A stretch of 64,000 bases of DNA from Bradyrhizobium sp. CSA207 (GCF_029051685.1 NZ_JAACFT010000026.1:52685-116684), one strand, 5' to 3'; shown: positions 53,414 to 62,718, numbered from the stretch's first letter. Notes: generated by a model not told the origin, from the sequence alone. Made by a program: numbers and translations.

Positions 53414-54286
53414 ATGCAATCCGCGGGCGGTGGTTGGGGTAACGGGCTCCCGAATGGTCTTTTGGGCGTCATCATCTTCAGCGCTTCGCTGCCGGCAACG
53501 CGTGTGGCGGTCGGCGGCTTCTCCGCGCTATTCCTGACCTCGGCCCGCGCCGTCATCGCCGCGCTGCTGGGGGCAGCTGTGCTCGGCCTGCTCCGTCAGG
53601 CGCGGCCCGAGCGCAACGATCTTGCGTCGCTTGCCATCGTCTCGCTCGGGGTCGTCATCGGCTTTCCCCTGCTGACGGCGCTCGCGCTCCAGCACATCAC
53701 CTCTGCGCATTCGATCGTCTTCATCGGCCTGCTGCCGCTGTCGACCGCGGTGTTCGGGGTGTTGCGTGGGGGCGAGCGGCCGCAGCCGCTGTTCTGGCTG
53801 TTCGCGGTTCTCGGCAGCGCCACGGTGGCCGGTTTCGCGCTGACCAATGACGGCACCGCGTCGGTCACCGGTGACCTGCTGATGGTGGCCGCGATCGTGC
53901 TGTGCGGACTCGGCTATGCCGAAGGCGCCGCGCTGTCGCGTCGCCTCGGCGGCTGGCAGGTGATCTCCTGGGCGCTGTTGCTGGCACTGCCATTGATGGT
54001 GCCGGTCGCGGTTTGGACCTGGCCCTCGACATGGGCCGGCGTCAGCGTCCCTGCCTGGATCGGGCTCGCCTACGTCTCGATCTTCAGCATGTTCGTCGGC
54101 TTCATCTTCTGGTATCGCGGGCTCGCGACCGGCGGCATCGCGCGCGTAGGTCAGTTGCAACAGCTGCAGCCGTTCTTCGGTCTGGCGCTTGCCGGCTTGC
54201 TTCTGCACGAGCCGGTTGCATGGAGCATGATTGCTGCGACCGCGCTTGTGGTGGTCTGCGTCGTCGTCGCGCGGCGGTTTGCGTGA
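53414..54286 (+). CDS. DMT-family (EamA) exporter
   Basis: A 290-aa ten-helix drug/metabolite transporter with two EamA repeats (first GGFSALFLTSARAVIAALLG, second from about 155) and FIFWYRGLATGGIARVGQLQ near the end. ATG at 53414 lies 108 bases from the divergent MocR-type start; DMT exporters are frequent MocR targets. Substrate probably an amino acid or related amine. Confidence 0.88.
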   Translation: MQSAGGGWGNGLPNGLLGVIIFSASLPATRVAVGGFSALFLTSARAVIAALLGAAVLGLLRQARPERNDLASLAIVSLGVVIGFPLLTALALQHITSAHSIVFIGLLPLSTAVFGVLRGGERPQPLFWLFAVLGSATVAGFALTNDGTASVTGDLLMVAAIVLCGLGYAEGAALSRRLGGWQVISWALLLALPLMVPVAVWTWPSTWAGVSVPAWIGLAYVSIFSMFVGFIFWYRGLATGGIARVGQLQQLQPFFGLALAGLLLHEPVAWSMIAATALVVVCVVVARRFA

Positions 54287-54303
54287 TGCAAATTCACGGG
54301 GCC

Positions 54304-55239
54304 TTACTTCTTGCCCGGCTGCGGCTTTTCAATGCCCGGCAGCCGCGCGATCTCCTTGGCGAGAAAATCGACCAGCAGCCGCACCCGCGCGATGCCGGAC
54401 CGATCCGGTACAATCAGCATGTTGAGCGGAACGGAAGGCGGCGCGTAGTCCGGAAGCACGAGCTCGAGTCTGCCGGCGGCAACAAGGTCCCCGACGAGCC
54501 AAAGATGGGCGGGCGCAATACCGCGACCGGCCGCGAGCGCCTCTCGTGCGGCAAGCCCATGATCCACGCGCAATCGTCCGGCGAACGGGACCACATGGCG
54601 GCCGCCGCGGCGTCCGTGCAGCACGAGCACGTCGCTGCCGGCGATGTTGGACATCCTGACTCCCTCGTGGTTGGCGAGGTCCTGCGGGCGCGTGGGCCTG
54701 CCGCGCGTGGCCAGATAGTCCGGGGCGGCCACGAGCACCCGCCCTGACTGACCAAGCCGCTTGAGCTTCATCGAACTGTCGGTAAGCGGCCCCAGACGCA
54801 GGGCAACATCGACACCTTCCCGCACAAGATCGATCCGCTCGTCCGTCAGGCTGAGATCCACCGCCACGTCCGGATAACGGTCCTGGAAGGCGAAAATGAA
54901 ACGGCTGACGTGGAGCACGCCAAAGGCCGCGGTGCAGGAGACGCGTACAGTTCCGGCGGGCCCGCCGCGCGTGCTGCGCGCCTCGTCGCCCGCCTGCTCG
55001 ACCAGGCGCAGGATCTGCACGCAGTCGGCGTAGTAGCGGCGCCCCTCCTCCGTCATTCTCACACTGCGCGTGGTCCGCGTGAGCAGCGGCACGCCGACGG
55101 CTTGCTCCAGCTCCCGAATGTGCCGCGTCACTGTCGATTGGCCGTGACCAAGCTCGCGTGCGACCGCGGACAGGCTTCCCCGCTCGGCGACCCGCACGAA
55201 GCTGCGCATGCGCTCGAGCGTCACGTCCGATCTATCCAT
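54304..55239 (-). CDS. LysR-family transcriptional regulator
   Basis: A 311-aa regulator: winged helix (SLSAVARELGHGQSTVTRHI) and effector domain (GPAGTVRVSCTAAFGVLHVS). ATG at 55239 begins MDRSDVTLERMRSFVRVAE. Divergent from the NAD(P)H:quinone oxidoreductase-like gene 94 bases away, which it probably controls. Confidence 0.9.
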   Translation of the reverse strand: MDRSDVTLERMRSFVRVAERGSLSAVARELGHGQSTVTRHIRELEQAVGVPLLTRTTRSVRMTEEGRRYYADCVQILRLVEQAGDEARSTRGGPAGTVRVSCTAAFGVLHVSRFIFAFQDRYPDVAVDLSLTDERIDLVREGVDVALRLGPLTDSSMKLKRLGQSGRVLVAAPDYLATRGRPTRPQDLANHEGVRMSNIAGSDVLVLHGRRGGRHVVPFAGRLRVDHGLAAREALAAGRGIAPAHLWLVGDLVAAGRLELVLPDYAPPSVPLNMLIVPDRSGIARVRLLVDFLAKEIARLPGIEKPQPGKK

Positions 55240-55333
55240 TTTCCGGCACAATCCTATCCATTGTCTACATCTACCGAATTGCGATCGGGCGCGCTACCTG
55301 GTCCGGGGAAATCATCAAACCCGTGGTGCTGAT

Positions 55334-56188
55334 ATGAAAGTCTTGATCGTCCTCGCTCATCCCGAACCGCGCTCCCTCAACGGCTCGCTCCGCGATATTG
55401 CCGTCAGAGAGCTCGAGGCCAAGGGCCACGAGGTGCGGGTGTCAGACCTTTACGCGCAGGGTTGGAAATCGGACGTCGACCGCGCCGACTTCCCGTCGCT
55501 GCCGACGGAGGCGCGGCTGGCGCCCGCCGCAGCCTCCAAGCAGGCGTTCGAGTCCGACACGCTCACCGCCGACGTCAAGGCTGAGATCAAGAAGCTGCTG
55601 TGGGCGGACGTCCTGATCCTGCAATTCCCGTTGTGGTGGTTCAGCATGCCGGCGATCCTCAAGGGCTGGGTCGACCGCGTGTTCGCCTACGGTTTCGGGT
55701 ATGGTGTCGGCGAGCACAGCGACAAGCGGTGGGGCGACCGTTACGGCGAGGGCACGCTAGCCGGCAAACGCGCGATGCTGATCGTGACGGCCGGCGGCTG
55801 GCAGGAGCATTATTCGGCCCGCGGAGTCAACGGGCCGATCGACGACCTGCTGTTCCCGATCAATCACGGCATTCTCTATTATCCGGGGTATGACGTCCTT
55901 CCGCCGTTCGTAGCCTATAAGGCCGACAAACTCGACGAAGCCGGTTTCCAGGCGATTGCCGAACCTTTGCGCGAGAGGATGAGGACGCTTGCGACGACCC
56001 CGCCCATTCCTTATCGATGCCAAAATGGCGGCGATTACCTGATTCCGAGCATGCAGCTCCGCACGGGGCTCGAGGATTCCGGCGCGAACGGTTTCGCGCT
56101 TCACGTCGAGCAGGCCGAGGCACGCAGCCCGGGTGGTGAGGCGAGCTCCATGCGGTCGACGACGGATGTGCGCGCGGTAACAGCGTAA
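55334..56188 (+). CDS. Flavodoxin-fold NAD(P)H:quinone oxidoreductase
   Basis: A 284-aa protein of the NQO1/KefF/MdaB-like flavodoxin-fold family: AHPEPRSLNGSLRDIAV at the N-terminus (flavin phosphate loop), LILQFPLWWFSMPAILKGWV, RVFAYGFGYGVGEHS and ALLIVTAGGWQ-type MLIVTAGGWQEHYSARG. It should reduce quinones by two electrons with NAD(P)H. The ~40-residue C-terminal tail (HVEQAEARSPGGEASSMRST) is not part of the usual domain. Divergent LysR gene suggests induction by quinones or electrophiles. Confidence 0.88.
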   Translation: MKVLIVLAHPEPRSLNGSLRDIAVRELEAKGHEVRVSDLYAQGWKSDVDRADFPSLPTEARLAPAAASKQAFESDTLTADVKAEIKKLLWADVLILQFPLWWFSMPAILKGWVDRVFAYGFGYGVGEHSDKRWGDRYGEGTLAGKRAMLIVTAGGWQEHYSARGVNGPIDDLLFPINHGILYYPGYDVLPPFVAYKADKLDEAGFQAIAEPLRERMRTLATTPPIPYRCQNGGDYLIPSMQLRTGLEDSGANGFALHVEQAEARSPGGEASSMRSTTDVRAVTA

Positions 56189-56208
56189 TTTCCGGCCCGC
56201 GAACGACA

Positions 56209-57417
56209 TCACTCGATCACCGTCCGCGTCAGCGTGCTCCTCGCAAATTTCTTCAGCGGCATCGGCTTGCCGAACAGAAAGCCCTGCACGAGGTCGAAGC
56301 CGAGCTCGTTCGCCGACACGAGGTCGGCGCGGCTCTCGACGCCCTCGGCAATGGTGCGCACGCCGTAGCCCTGCGCGAGCTCGACGATGTGGCGGCACAC
56401 CGTTCGCTTCAGGCGGTCATCGCCGCAGCCGGTGACGAAGTGCCGGTCAGCCTTCAGCTTCATAAAGGGAATTTTGTCCAGACCCATCAGCTCCGGCCAG
56501 TTGGCGCCGAGATTGTCGATCGACAGGCCGATATTGTGGAAGCGCATCTCGCGGGCGGCCTCGGTGAGAAATTCGAGATCGCGGATCGCCTCCTCGCTGG
56601 CGATCTCGATCGTCAGTCCGCCGAAGGCCGGATGCGTCGGCACGCGGCGGCAGAGATCGCGCACGGCCTGCGGCTCCTTCAGGTAAGGCGCGGGAAGGTT
56701 GATCGAGAGATCGACCGGGCTCTGCCGCTCCAGCAGGTAGTGCCAGTCCTGCACGGCCCGCTCGATCACGAACTCCGACAGGTCGCGGAAGTGCGGGTCG
56801 TGCGGCTCGGGGATGAAATAGGCGGGCGGCACCACGCCCCAGGTCGGATGCCGCATCCGCACCAGCGCCTCCGCGCCGCAGCGGACCAGCGTGCGCGCAT
56901 CGATCTTGGACTGATACCAGAGCTCGAGCCAGCCCGCATGCAGGGCCTCGCCGACATGCACGGCCGGGCTCGGCGCCGGCTCCTCCGGCAGCAGCATCGT
57001 GACGCGCTCGCGCAGTGTCTCGGCTGCGAAGGGCGTGGTGAGCGGCGGCAGCATCGCAAGCCCATATTCCTCGCCGACCTGCTGCACAGCCTTGACGATG
57101 ATCGACTCGCGGGCGCCGACCGCCAGAACCTTGCCGTCGAATGCTTCGCGCACCAGCGTCTCCAGAAACCTTCCCGGCTCGATGCCGTCGGGGGCGATGC
57201 CGAGCAGGATCAGGTCCGGCAGTTCGTTTGTCAGCACCGCCTGCAGCTCGTCCGCACTGCTGCATTCGGTGGTGACGAAGCCGAGATCCTCGAGCACCTC
57301 GGCGAGAAACGCGCGCAGATGGCGCTTGCCGTCGGCGACGCAGGCGCGCGGCGTCACCTTTCGCCGTCCGAAGGTGACGGTCCTTCGTGCAGCGAGTTCA
57401 ACAATCCCATCGTCCAT
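56209..57417 (-). CDS. EAL-domain protein with degenerate receiver domain
   Basis: A 402-aa protein. Residues 22-145 look like a response-regulator receiver, but the phosphoacceptor position reads LILLGIAPDG (Gly73 in place of Asp), so it is not expected to be phosphorylated. The C-terminal EAL domain keeps GAEALVRMRHP, SINL, TIEIA, KLKAD and TIAEGVE, but the double-Asp motif reads SIDNLGANW with Asn at the second Asp. It may bind or only weakly cut cyclic di-GMP. ATG at 57417. Confidence 0.85.
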   Translation of the reverse strand: MDDGIVELAARRTVTFGRRKVTPRACVADGKRHLRAFLAEVLEDLGFVTTECSSADELQAVLTNELPDLILLGIAPDGIEPGRFLETLVREAFDGKVLAVGARESIIVKAVQQVGEEYGLAMLPPLTTPFAAETLRERVTMLLPEEPAPSPAVHVGEALHAGWLELWYQSKIDARTLVRCGAEALVRMRHPTWGVVPPAYFIPEPHDPHFRDLSEFVIERAVQDWHYLLERQSPVDLSINLPAPYLKEPQAVRDLCRRVPTHPAFGGLTIEIASEEAIRDLEFLTEAAREMRFHNIGLSIDNLGANWPELMGLDKIPFMKLKADRHFVTGCGDDRLKRTVCRHIVELAQGYGVRTIAEGVESRADLVSANELGFDLVQGFLFGKPMPLKKFARSTLTRTVIE

Positions 57418-58158
57418 CGTAAGCCACTCCCGTTCCGTGACGGTGTGTTAGCGATGGGGGTAGCTTCAAATATGGAGACTTCCGCGCAATTGTTGAATTG
57501 TCCGGGTAACGTTAAAGCCCGCATCACGTCTAAAATTGTCTGGATCCTGTTGAAGAACTTTTCACGCCTGTCCTCGCGTTGCGCGCGGCGGTGCGACAAT
57601 CTCACGAGATTTCCTCAAGACGTGGCGCGTGCAGGCGCCACAGCTGGTGTCCTGCAATCGGACGAAGCGATCCGTGCTTCGCCCAATTGAATAACGGCGG
57701 TATTCGATTATTGGCGACCCTGTGATCATAAGCCGGAGAGAACTCGTCGCGAGCCACTTCGATCGCTCGATGCGATGCTGCGGAGGGTAGAAGCGACACG
57801 CTTGGCCGGGCCGAACTCGCTCTCGCGCGATGCGCGCATATTACGGCTACGCCAGTGACAGTTACGCGACGGCTCGTCCGAACGCGGCGGGCTCAGTGTG
57901 AAGCAGCTCACACGCGCGTTGCTGCACTTGCGCTAATGGTCACCGCGGCCGGGAGCGGGCTGTCGAAGGATCGCAGCAATGACGACGCGGCGAAAGATAT
58001 ATTGGTGGTTCAGGTTCGTGCTGTCAGGACGATTTCTCGATCGTTTCCTCAGCCTGCCGCGCGAGCCGCGCTAACGCGCCGTATTGTTTGCGCATGATCC
58101 TGCCGGAAAGCCACTGCGCACTTTGCGCTAACACGGCCCTTCGGGTCCGGGTCGTGCT
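57418..58158. other. 741-base gap
   Basis: No convincing gene. Short open frames have no recognisable sequence. Near 58090-58158 there is a stretch (GCATGATCCTGCCGGAAA, then GCGCACTTTGCGCTAACA) resembling a degenerate copy of a dispersed Bradyrhizobium intergenic element (from memory). Confidence 0.5.
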
Positions 58159-59322
58159 CTAGCTTTGTCCGAGCAGCTTTCGAAACACCGCCGCGCCGTC
58201 CTGCACCGCGTCGCGGCCCTTCCAGGCCAGATAGCTGAGCTTGCCGCCGAGCGTGTCGTGACTGCGCAGACGGCGCGAGCCGAGAATGTGGCCGACATTG
58301 GAGGGGAAGCGGCTGACTTCGGCGGACACCAGCGCCGCGATCGCGTCCATCAAGTGCTGGAGCCGGATGCCCCATTCGGACTGGTCGAGGCCGTCGATGC
58401 GGACCTTGAGTGCATATTCGGTATCGTAGATCTCGGCGAGCAGGTCGCGCGCAACGAGCACCCGGTTGTTGCGGAGGGCGACGCGAAGCGCGAGGCGCTT
58501 GTCGTCGAGCCGGTCCAGCACCATCGGGACGACGCAAGCATAGGGCGTGGCGGCGACGTCGGCGGCGCTCTTGCTGGCGGCTGACTTGGTGGCGAGGCGC
58601 ACCAACTGCCAGGATGTCTTCAGGCGCCTCGCCAGCAGCGCCAGCGCAAAGGGTAGCGTGTGCGGGTGGGATTTCTTGAAAGCGTCGAGCTGTGCGGTGA
58701 TCTGCGCGACCTGGCCATCGTCGAATTTCGCGATCTTCTCGGGCAGCTTGTCGTCGAACTTCCGCAGCGCATCGCCGGCGCGCAGCACGTGCAGTATCTT
58801 CGCCACGTCGTCGAACGCGGTGCGCGACGCCGTGTATTGTGCGAGCTTGCTTCGCGCCTGCTCGGCGCCGTCGGGCGAGGCCAGGATGTTTTCGAGAACC
58901 TTCACCACCTTGGTCTGGAAGGTCGATGCGACCTTCAGCACTTCCTTGGGATTGTTGGCCGCGACCTGATCATTGATCGCTTTGATGTAGTCGCGCGCCA
59001 TGGTCGGCAGCAGGTCGCGGCAGATCCACTCCCAGATCGGGGTCAGCGTGTTGCGCGAAATCCGTCCCGCATTGGCGTGCTCGGGTGCGCCGTCGATCAG
59101 CAGCAGTTCGATCGGCGCAAAGAAATAGCGCGAGGGACTGGTGGCGCGCGCCTGGCTCGACCCGTCCTTCCGAAACTCGGCTCTCAATTTGGCCTGGACC
59201 TCGGACGAGCCCGGCATGTCGACGCCGCACAGCTCGAGCCGCTCGAGTTCGCTGAGCAGACAACTGCGCGATAGCGGCGTCAGTCTCTGCAAGAATTCCG
59301 ATAGTTGGTCGACCTCATTCAT
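58159..59322 (-). CDS. Conserved hypothetical protein, alpha-helical
   Basis: A 387-aa protein with no signal peptide or membrane helix and largely helical composition. Notable stretches are RYFFAPIELLLIDGAPEHAN, ISRNTLTPIWEWICRDLLP and LKTSWQLVRLATKSAASKSA. I do not recognise a named family; similar proteins are, from memory, found in Bradyrhizobium. ATG at 59322 (MNEVDQLSEFLQRL) is preferred over the non-ATG opening at 59403. It diverges from the LuxR-type gene. Confidence 0.75.
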   Translation of the reverse strand: MNEVDQLSEFLQRLTPLSRSCLLSELERLELCGVDMPGSSEVQAKLRAEFRKDGSSQARATSPSRYFFAPIELLLIDGAPEHANAGRISRNTLTPIWEWICRDLLPTMARDYIKAINDQVAANNPKEVLKVASTFQTKVVKVLENILASPDGAEQARSKLAQYTASRTAFDDVAKILHVLRAGDALRKFDDKLPEKIAKFDDGQVAQITAQLDAFKKSHPHTLPFALALLARRLKTSWQLVRLATKSAASKSAADVAATPYACVVPMVLDRLDDKRLALRVALRNNRVLVARDLLAEIYDTEYALKVRIDGLDQSEWGIRLQHLMDAIAALVSAEVSRFPSNVGHILGSRRLRSHDTLGGKLSYLAWKGRDAVQDGAAVFRKLLGQS

Positions 59323-59663
59323 GGCACGCAATCTTCCGCAGCGATTCCCGCAGGCCTGCCGGTCCAATGCGAGGAGGCATTTGCGCGCTCTCAATTGCGA
59401 CATAGAGAAGCAAGTCGCCGTTAATTTATCCGTAAAATCCGGGGGCGGCGGACATCCGGCATTGCCGCGATCGTTAAGACGATCTTCGCTTGTCTTCCGG
59501 CGATGCGGGCGGATTTATCAACCCTTGCGTAGTGCGGCGGGATTTTGTGCAAGCATAAATTGTGCCGATGCCGGCATTTTGGCATAAAACTGACAAAATC
59601 ACCGTAGTCTTACGGAGCAAAAAGTTAACCACAGATGACCCCGGGTTCCGATAAACGAGTGAC

Positions 59664-60284
59664 ATGGAGTCACAGAATGATACGGCCGCTGATTCGCTGC
59701 CGTCGGATTGGTACGAAAGCAGCGCTTCTCCTCCTGAAGAGCTCGACTTCGTCCGGCTCAATGCTGCCCGCGCCAAGGCGGCCGACGAGATGGCCGCCGC
59801 CATCGCCCGCGAGCTCAACGGTCCCCTGACTGCGCTCCTGCTCTACATGGGCGAGATCAAGCATCACAGCGAACAGCTCGCCCCGGTCTCTGGCGACCGC
59901 GCCTATTTGCAGCGGGTGGTGGAGAATGCGCTGGCGCAAACCGAGCGCGTTTGTGGCCTGGTCAAGCAGCTTGCCGGCTCTCACAAGGGGGACTTCTCCC
60001 AGTCGTCCTTGACGGGGAGTGCGGAATCGAAGGCCGGCCGCTTGCCGCAGCCGGCGCACATCAAGGGCCCCGAAGTCTCGAACTCGGGCCAGAAGCGGCT
60101 GACCAAGCGCGAGCGCGAGGTGCTCGGGCTGATCAGCGAGGGTTATTCGAACAAGCAGGGTGCGCTGCGGATGCAGATCAGCCCGCGCACGTTCGAGAGC
60201 CATCGCGCCGAGGCGATGCGCAAGCTCGGCGCGCGCAACACCGCGGACCTTGTCCGCGCGGCGCTGATGCATTCGATCGATTGA
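59664..60284 (+). CDS. LuxR-type regulator with degenerate HisKA-like helix
   Basis: A 206-aa protein. Residues 40-100 resemble a histidine-kinase dimerisation helix (AIARELNGPLTALLLYM, compare A-H-E-L-N-Q-P-L in FixL-type kinases), but the phosphoaccepting His is Arg49. There is no ATPase domain. Residues 140-206 are a LuxR/GerE helix-turn-helix (LTKREREVLGLISEGYSNKQ, ISPRTFESHRAEAMRKLGAR). It is probably a dimeric transcription factor that may interact with a sensor kinase or another response protein. ATG at 59664. Confidence 0.82.
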   Translation: MESQNDTAADSLPSDWYESSASPPEELDFVRLNAARAKAADEMAAAIARELNGPLTALLLYMGEIKHHSEQLAPVSGDRAYLQRVVENALAQTERVCGLVKQLAGSHKGDFSQSSLTGSAESKAGRLPQPAHIKGPEVSNSGQKRLTKREREVLGLISEGYSNKQGALRMQISPRTFESHRAEAMRKLGARNTADLVRAALMHSID

Positions 60285-60377
60285 GGTCCTTGTCTTGCGC
60301 CGCAGGGCGGCAGCACGGCCAAGACTTGCGACAAAACTTGCGACAAGACTTGCAAGAGCCTTGGAACCCGATCGCGC

Positions 60378-60626
60378 TCAGAAATAGTCTTCGGAGAACG
60401 GACGCACGCGTGAGGTCGGCCGCAGCTGCTTGGGCTCTTCCTTCGGCGCACTCGGAATGATCGTGATGATCCAGCGCGGGGGGATGCTCGAGTCCTGCTC
60501 CAGCACCGAGCGCACGAAACCCGTCACCGTCGATTCACCCGCCTGTACTGTCGCCATCCGGCCGTTGAACTGAGCGATGCGGAAGCGACGGACTTCTTTC
60601 TGGTCCGCAGTCTCATAGGTGAACAT
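60378..60626 (-). CDS. Small hypothetical protein
   Basis: An 82-aa protein with no signal peptide: YETADQKEVRRFRIAQFNGR, then VTGFVRSVLEQDSSIPPRW and a Pro/Arg-rich tail. A GGAGG ribosome binding site lies just before the ATG at 60626 (AACCAGGAGGGTTTCCATG on the minus strand), which makes it a credible gene. No known domain. Confidence 0.7.
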   Translation of the reverse strand: MFTYETADQKEVRRFRIAQFNGRMATVQAGESTVTGFVRSVLEQDSSIPPRWIITIIPSAPKEEPKQLRPTSRVRPFSEDYF

Positions 60627-60724
60627 GGAAACCCTCCTGGTTTCCCGCGACTATCGCGACCTATGATTAGCCATCTGTGAAAATCCTAAACCGTAGTAGT
60701 ACGGCGGGCTTCCGCGCGGGGTCG

Positions 60725-61093
60725 TCAGTCCTCCGGTTCCTGCTGTCGCGCGGCAGCGTAGGCCGCATCCATCCGCGCCAGGAGATCGTAAAATTCGGCC
60801 TCGCCGAGCGTCTCTGCGGTGTTCTCCAGCGCCAGCGCCAGCGCCGCGAGCCGGAGATAGCCGAACGTGCTTGCTGTGCTCTTGAGCGAATGTGCTTCGC
60901 GCGCAAACCTGGCGCGGTATTGCTCCAGTCCCAAGGTACGAAACAGTTTCAGGCGCGCGCAGGTCTCGCTCCAGAACACGGCGCGGACTTCGCCGGCGCC
61001 GTCCTCGCCAATCTCGCGCACGAGAGCATCGAACGCATTTGGTTCCAGCAGCGGCTCGGCATCGAGCGCAGTGGCGAAAGTGGCTTGAAACAT
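60725..61093 (-). CDS. Hpt-domain phosphotransfer protein
   Basis: A 122-aa single-domain histidine phosphotransfer protein. The signature AREAHSLKSTASTFGYLRLA puts the phosphorylated His at residue 68; ALALALENTAETLGEAEF follows. It shuttles phosphate between hybrid kinases and receivers. It lies in a signalling region with a LuxR-type gene, a Crp/Fnr gene, a broken receiver and cheA; its partner is not identified. Confidence 0.88.
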   Translation of the reverse strand: MFQATFATALDAEPLLEPNAFDALVREIGEDGAGEVRAVFWSETCARLKLFRTLGLEQYRARFAREAHSLKSTASTFGYLRLAALALALENTAETLGEAEFYDLLARMDAAYAAARQQEPED

Positions 61094-61249
61094 GGCTGCG
61101 CCCCCGATTGCCCGTCGTGATGCGCATCGCGAGCCCTCGGCGCGAAGCGTTCGGGTGATCTACGCCATTCCGATTTCGGTTCCGGTAGCGCGACGCGTGG
61201 AGTTTGCAGGCTGCCGTCAGCAGTTGGTTTACCATGTGCCTGCGCCGCG

Positions 61250-61954
61250 TCAGCGCCCGAGCAACCTGTCATACTGCGCCTTCACCGTGGCGTAGCATTC
61301 GCACGCAGTCTGCCGCAGCCCATCCAGGTTGAGGATCTGGATGTGTCCGCGGCTGTAATGGATGAAATTGGCCTGTTGCAGCGTATTGGCAACCAGCGAC
61401 ACGCTGTTGCGCCGCGCCCCGATCATTTGCGCCATCGCCTCCTGGGTCAGCTGCAGGCGGTAGTCGCCGGACAGGTCGTGGGTGTGCAACAGGCAGCGCG
61501 CCAGCCGCGCCTCGACGGGATGGGCGGCGTTGCAGCCCGCGGCCTGCTGAACCTGCGCGTAGACTGCCAGCCCGTGGCGCGTGAGCAACGTCCGCAGGGC
61601 GGTGCTCTGATCGGCGGCGACGCGCAACCGGTCGAGGTCCATCGCGGATGCAACGCCGGGGACCAGCACGACTGCCGTGTTCAATGCGCATGCATCGCCC
61701 ATGATCGAGAGCGTCCCGAGCAGGCTGTCGCGGCCGATCATGGCCACCTGCACATGCTCTCCCTTGGCGAGCTTGACCACCAGCGAGATGACGCCACGGT
61801 GAGGAAAATAGGCGCGACTGAGCGTGTCACCGGCCTCCACCAGCACCGCGTCGTAGGGTAGATCGACCGTGCGCAGATGCGGGCGGATCAGTTCATAATC
61901 GTCTGCCGACAGCGCGGACAAGAAACCGTTGGCTGGGCGCACCATTGGTTCCAA
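61250..61954 (-). CDS. Crp/Fnr-family transcriptional regulator
   Basis: A 234-aa regulator with a cyclic-nucleotide-binding-like domain (ISLVVKLAKGEHVQVAMIGR) and a C-terminal Crp-type helix-turn-helix (LTQEAMAQMIGARRNSVSLV). No N-terminal Fnr iron-sulfur cysteine cluster, so it is not an Fnr oxygen sensor. Remnants of a related gene lie upstream at 62134-62238. Confidence 0.88.
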   Translation of the reverse strand: MEPMVRPANGFLSALSADDYELIRPHLRTVDLPYDAVLVEAGDTLSRAYFPHRGVISLVVKLAKGEHVQVAMIGRDSLLGTLSIMGDACALNTAVVLVPGVASAMDLDRLRVAADQSTALRTLLTRHGLAVYAQVQQAAGCNAAHPVEARLARCLLHTHDLSGDYRLQLTQEAMAQMIGARRNSVSLVANTLQQANFIHYSRGHIQILNLDGLRQTACECYATVKAQYDRLLGR

Positions 61955-62133
61955 AGCTGCCTCCCGTCTCCCGAGCCGGCGAACCGCGTGACGCGAAATC
62001 GCTCTTTGGGCGATTAAGTTCCATCATGTTCTCGTTGGGATATATTGGCAATTGGGACAAGATGTCCGGCTCCGGATGTTTGCTCACGCCGCACTGTGCG
62101 TAACCAGGATGCGGCACGATTGCGTCAGGGCTT

Positions 62134-62238
62134 TCACAGCGGGGTTCCCAGCATCGCCACCTCGATCAACTGTCCTTCGGACAGGTCCATGGTGATCGAA
62201 ACGTATCCGCCGTGCGTGACGTAGACGTGCTTTAATGC
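62134..62238 (-). pseudogene. Fragment of a Crp/Fnr-like regulator gene
   Basis: The minus strand encodes ALKHVYVTHGGYVSITMDLS then EGQLIEVAMLGTPL and a stop. This matches the cyclic-nucleotide-binding domain of Crp/Fnr proteins (compare YFPHRGVISLVVKLAKGE in the neighbouring intact gene). No start codon or DNA-binding part is present, so it is a broken remnant. Confidence 0.6.
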
Positions 62239-62245
62239 GCCGCTC

Positions 62246-62355
62246 ACCCCGCCCAAGACAGTTCCCTGACCATTTCAATCGTGGGCGAGATGGGGCGCAG
62301 CAGATTAAAGCCTGCCGCATCGAGCATTTGCAGCAACTGGTTGAGTGTGTGGCCG
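62246..62355 (-). pseudogene. Unidentified minus-strand coding fragment
   Basis: About 36 codons reading GHTLNQLLQMLDAAGFNLLR then PISPTIEMVRELSWAG and a stop, protein-like in composition. Family not recognised. It ends beside the truncated receiver at about 62355, as if the two were joined by recombination. Confidence 0.4.
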
Positions 62356-62718
62356 CTTGCAGTCTATCTCCAGCGAAATAATTTTCGCGTGACGATTGCC
62401 GACGGCGGTGACGTTGGGCTTCGCGCGCTCGAAAACCTGCGGTTCGATCTGATGATTATCGATATCTTCATGCCGCATATGCGAGGGTTCGAATCGATCC
62501 GGATCTTCCACGAGCGCGCGCCGGCCATTCCGCTGATCGCCATGTCGGGCTACGCGTTCGCAAATCTGAATTCGCCCGCGCCCGACTTCCTCCGGATGGC
62601 GCTGGAGCTCGGTGCGGCGCGCTGCCTGCGCAAGCCGTTCACGCCGGCGGCACTGCTTGCCGCCATCAGCGAATGCCTGTCGGAGCACAGCGACGTGATT
62701 TCGGCGCGTCTCGGTTAG
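62350..62718 (+). pseudogene. Response-regulator receiver domain lacking its N-terminus
   Basis: From VYLQRNNFRVTIADGGDVG the sequence is a good receiver domain, with phosphoacceptor Asp in DLMIIDIFMPHM, the Ser/Thr position in LIAMSGYAF and Lys in CLRKPFTPAAL. The first beta strand and the acidic pair (the usual ...VDD...) are missing; the upstream frame, open from 62281, is unrelated. Without the metal-binding acids it should not be phosphorylated normally. Probably a truncated gene. Confidence 0.6.

Noticed and set aside
57855..58097. 80-codon plus-strand frame in the gap after the EAL gene
   Set aside because: No similarity, poor start context, low-complexity Arg/Ala composition.
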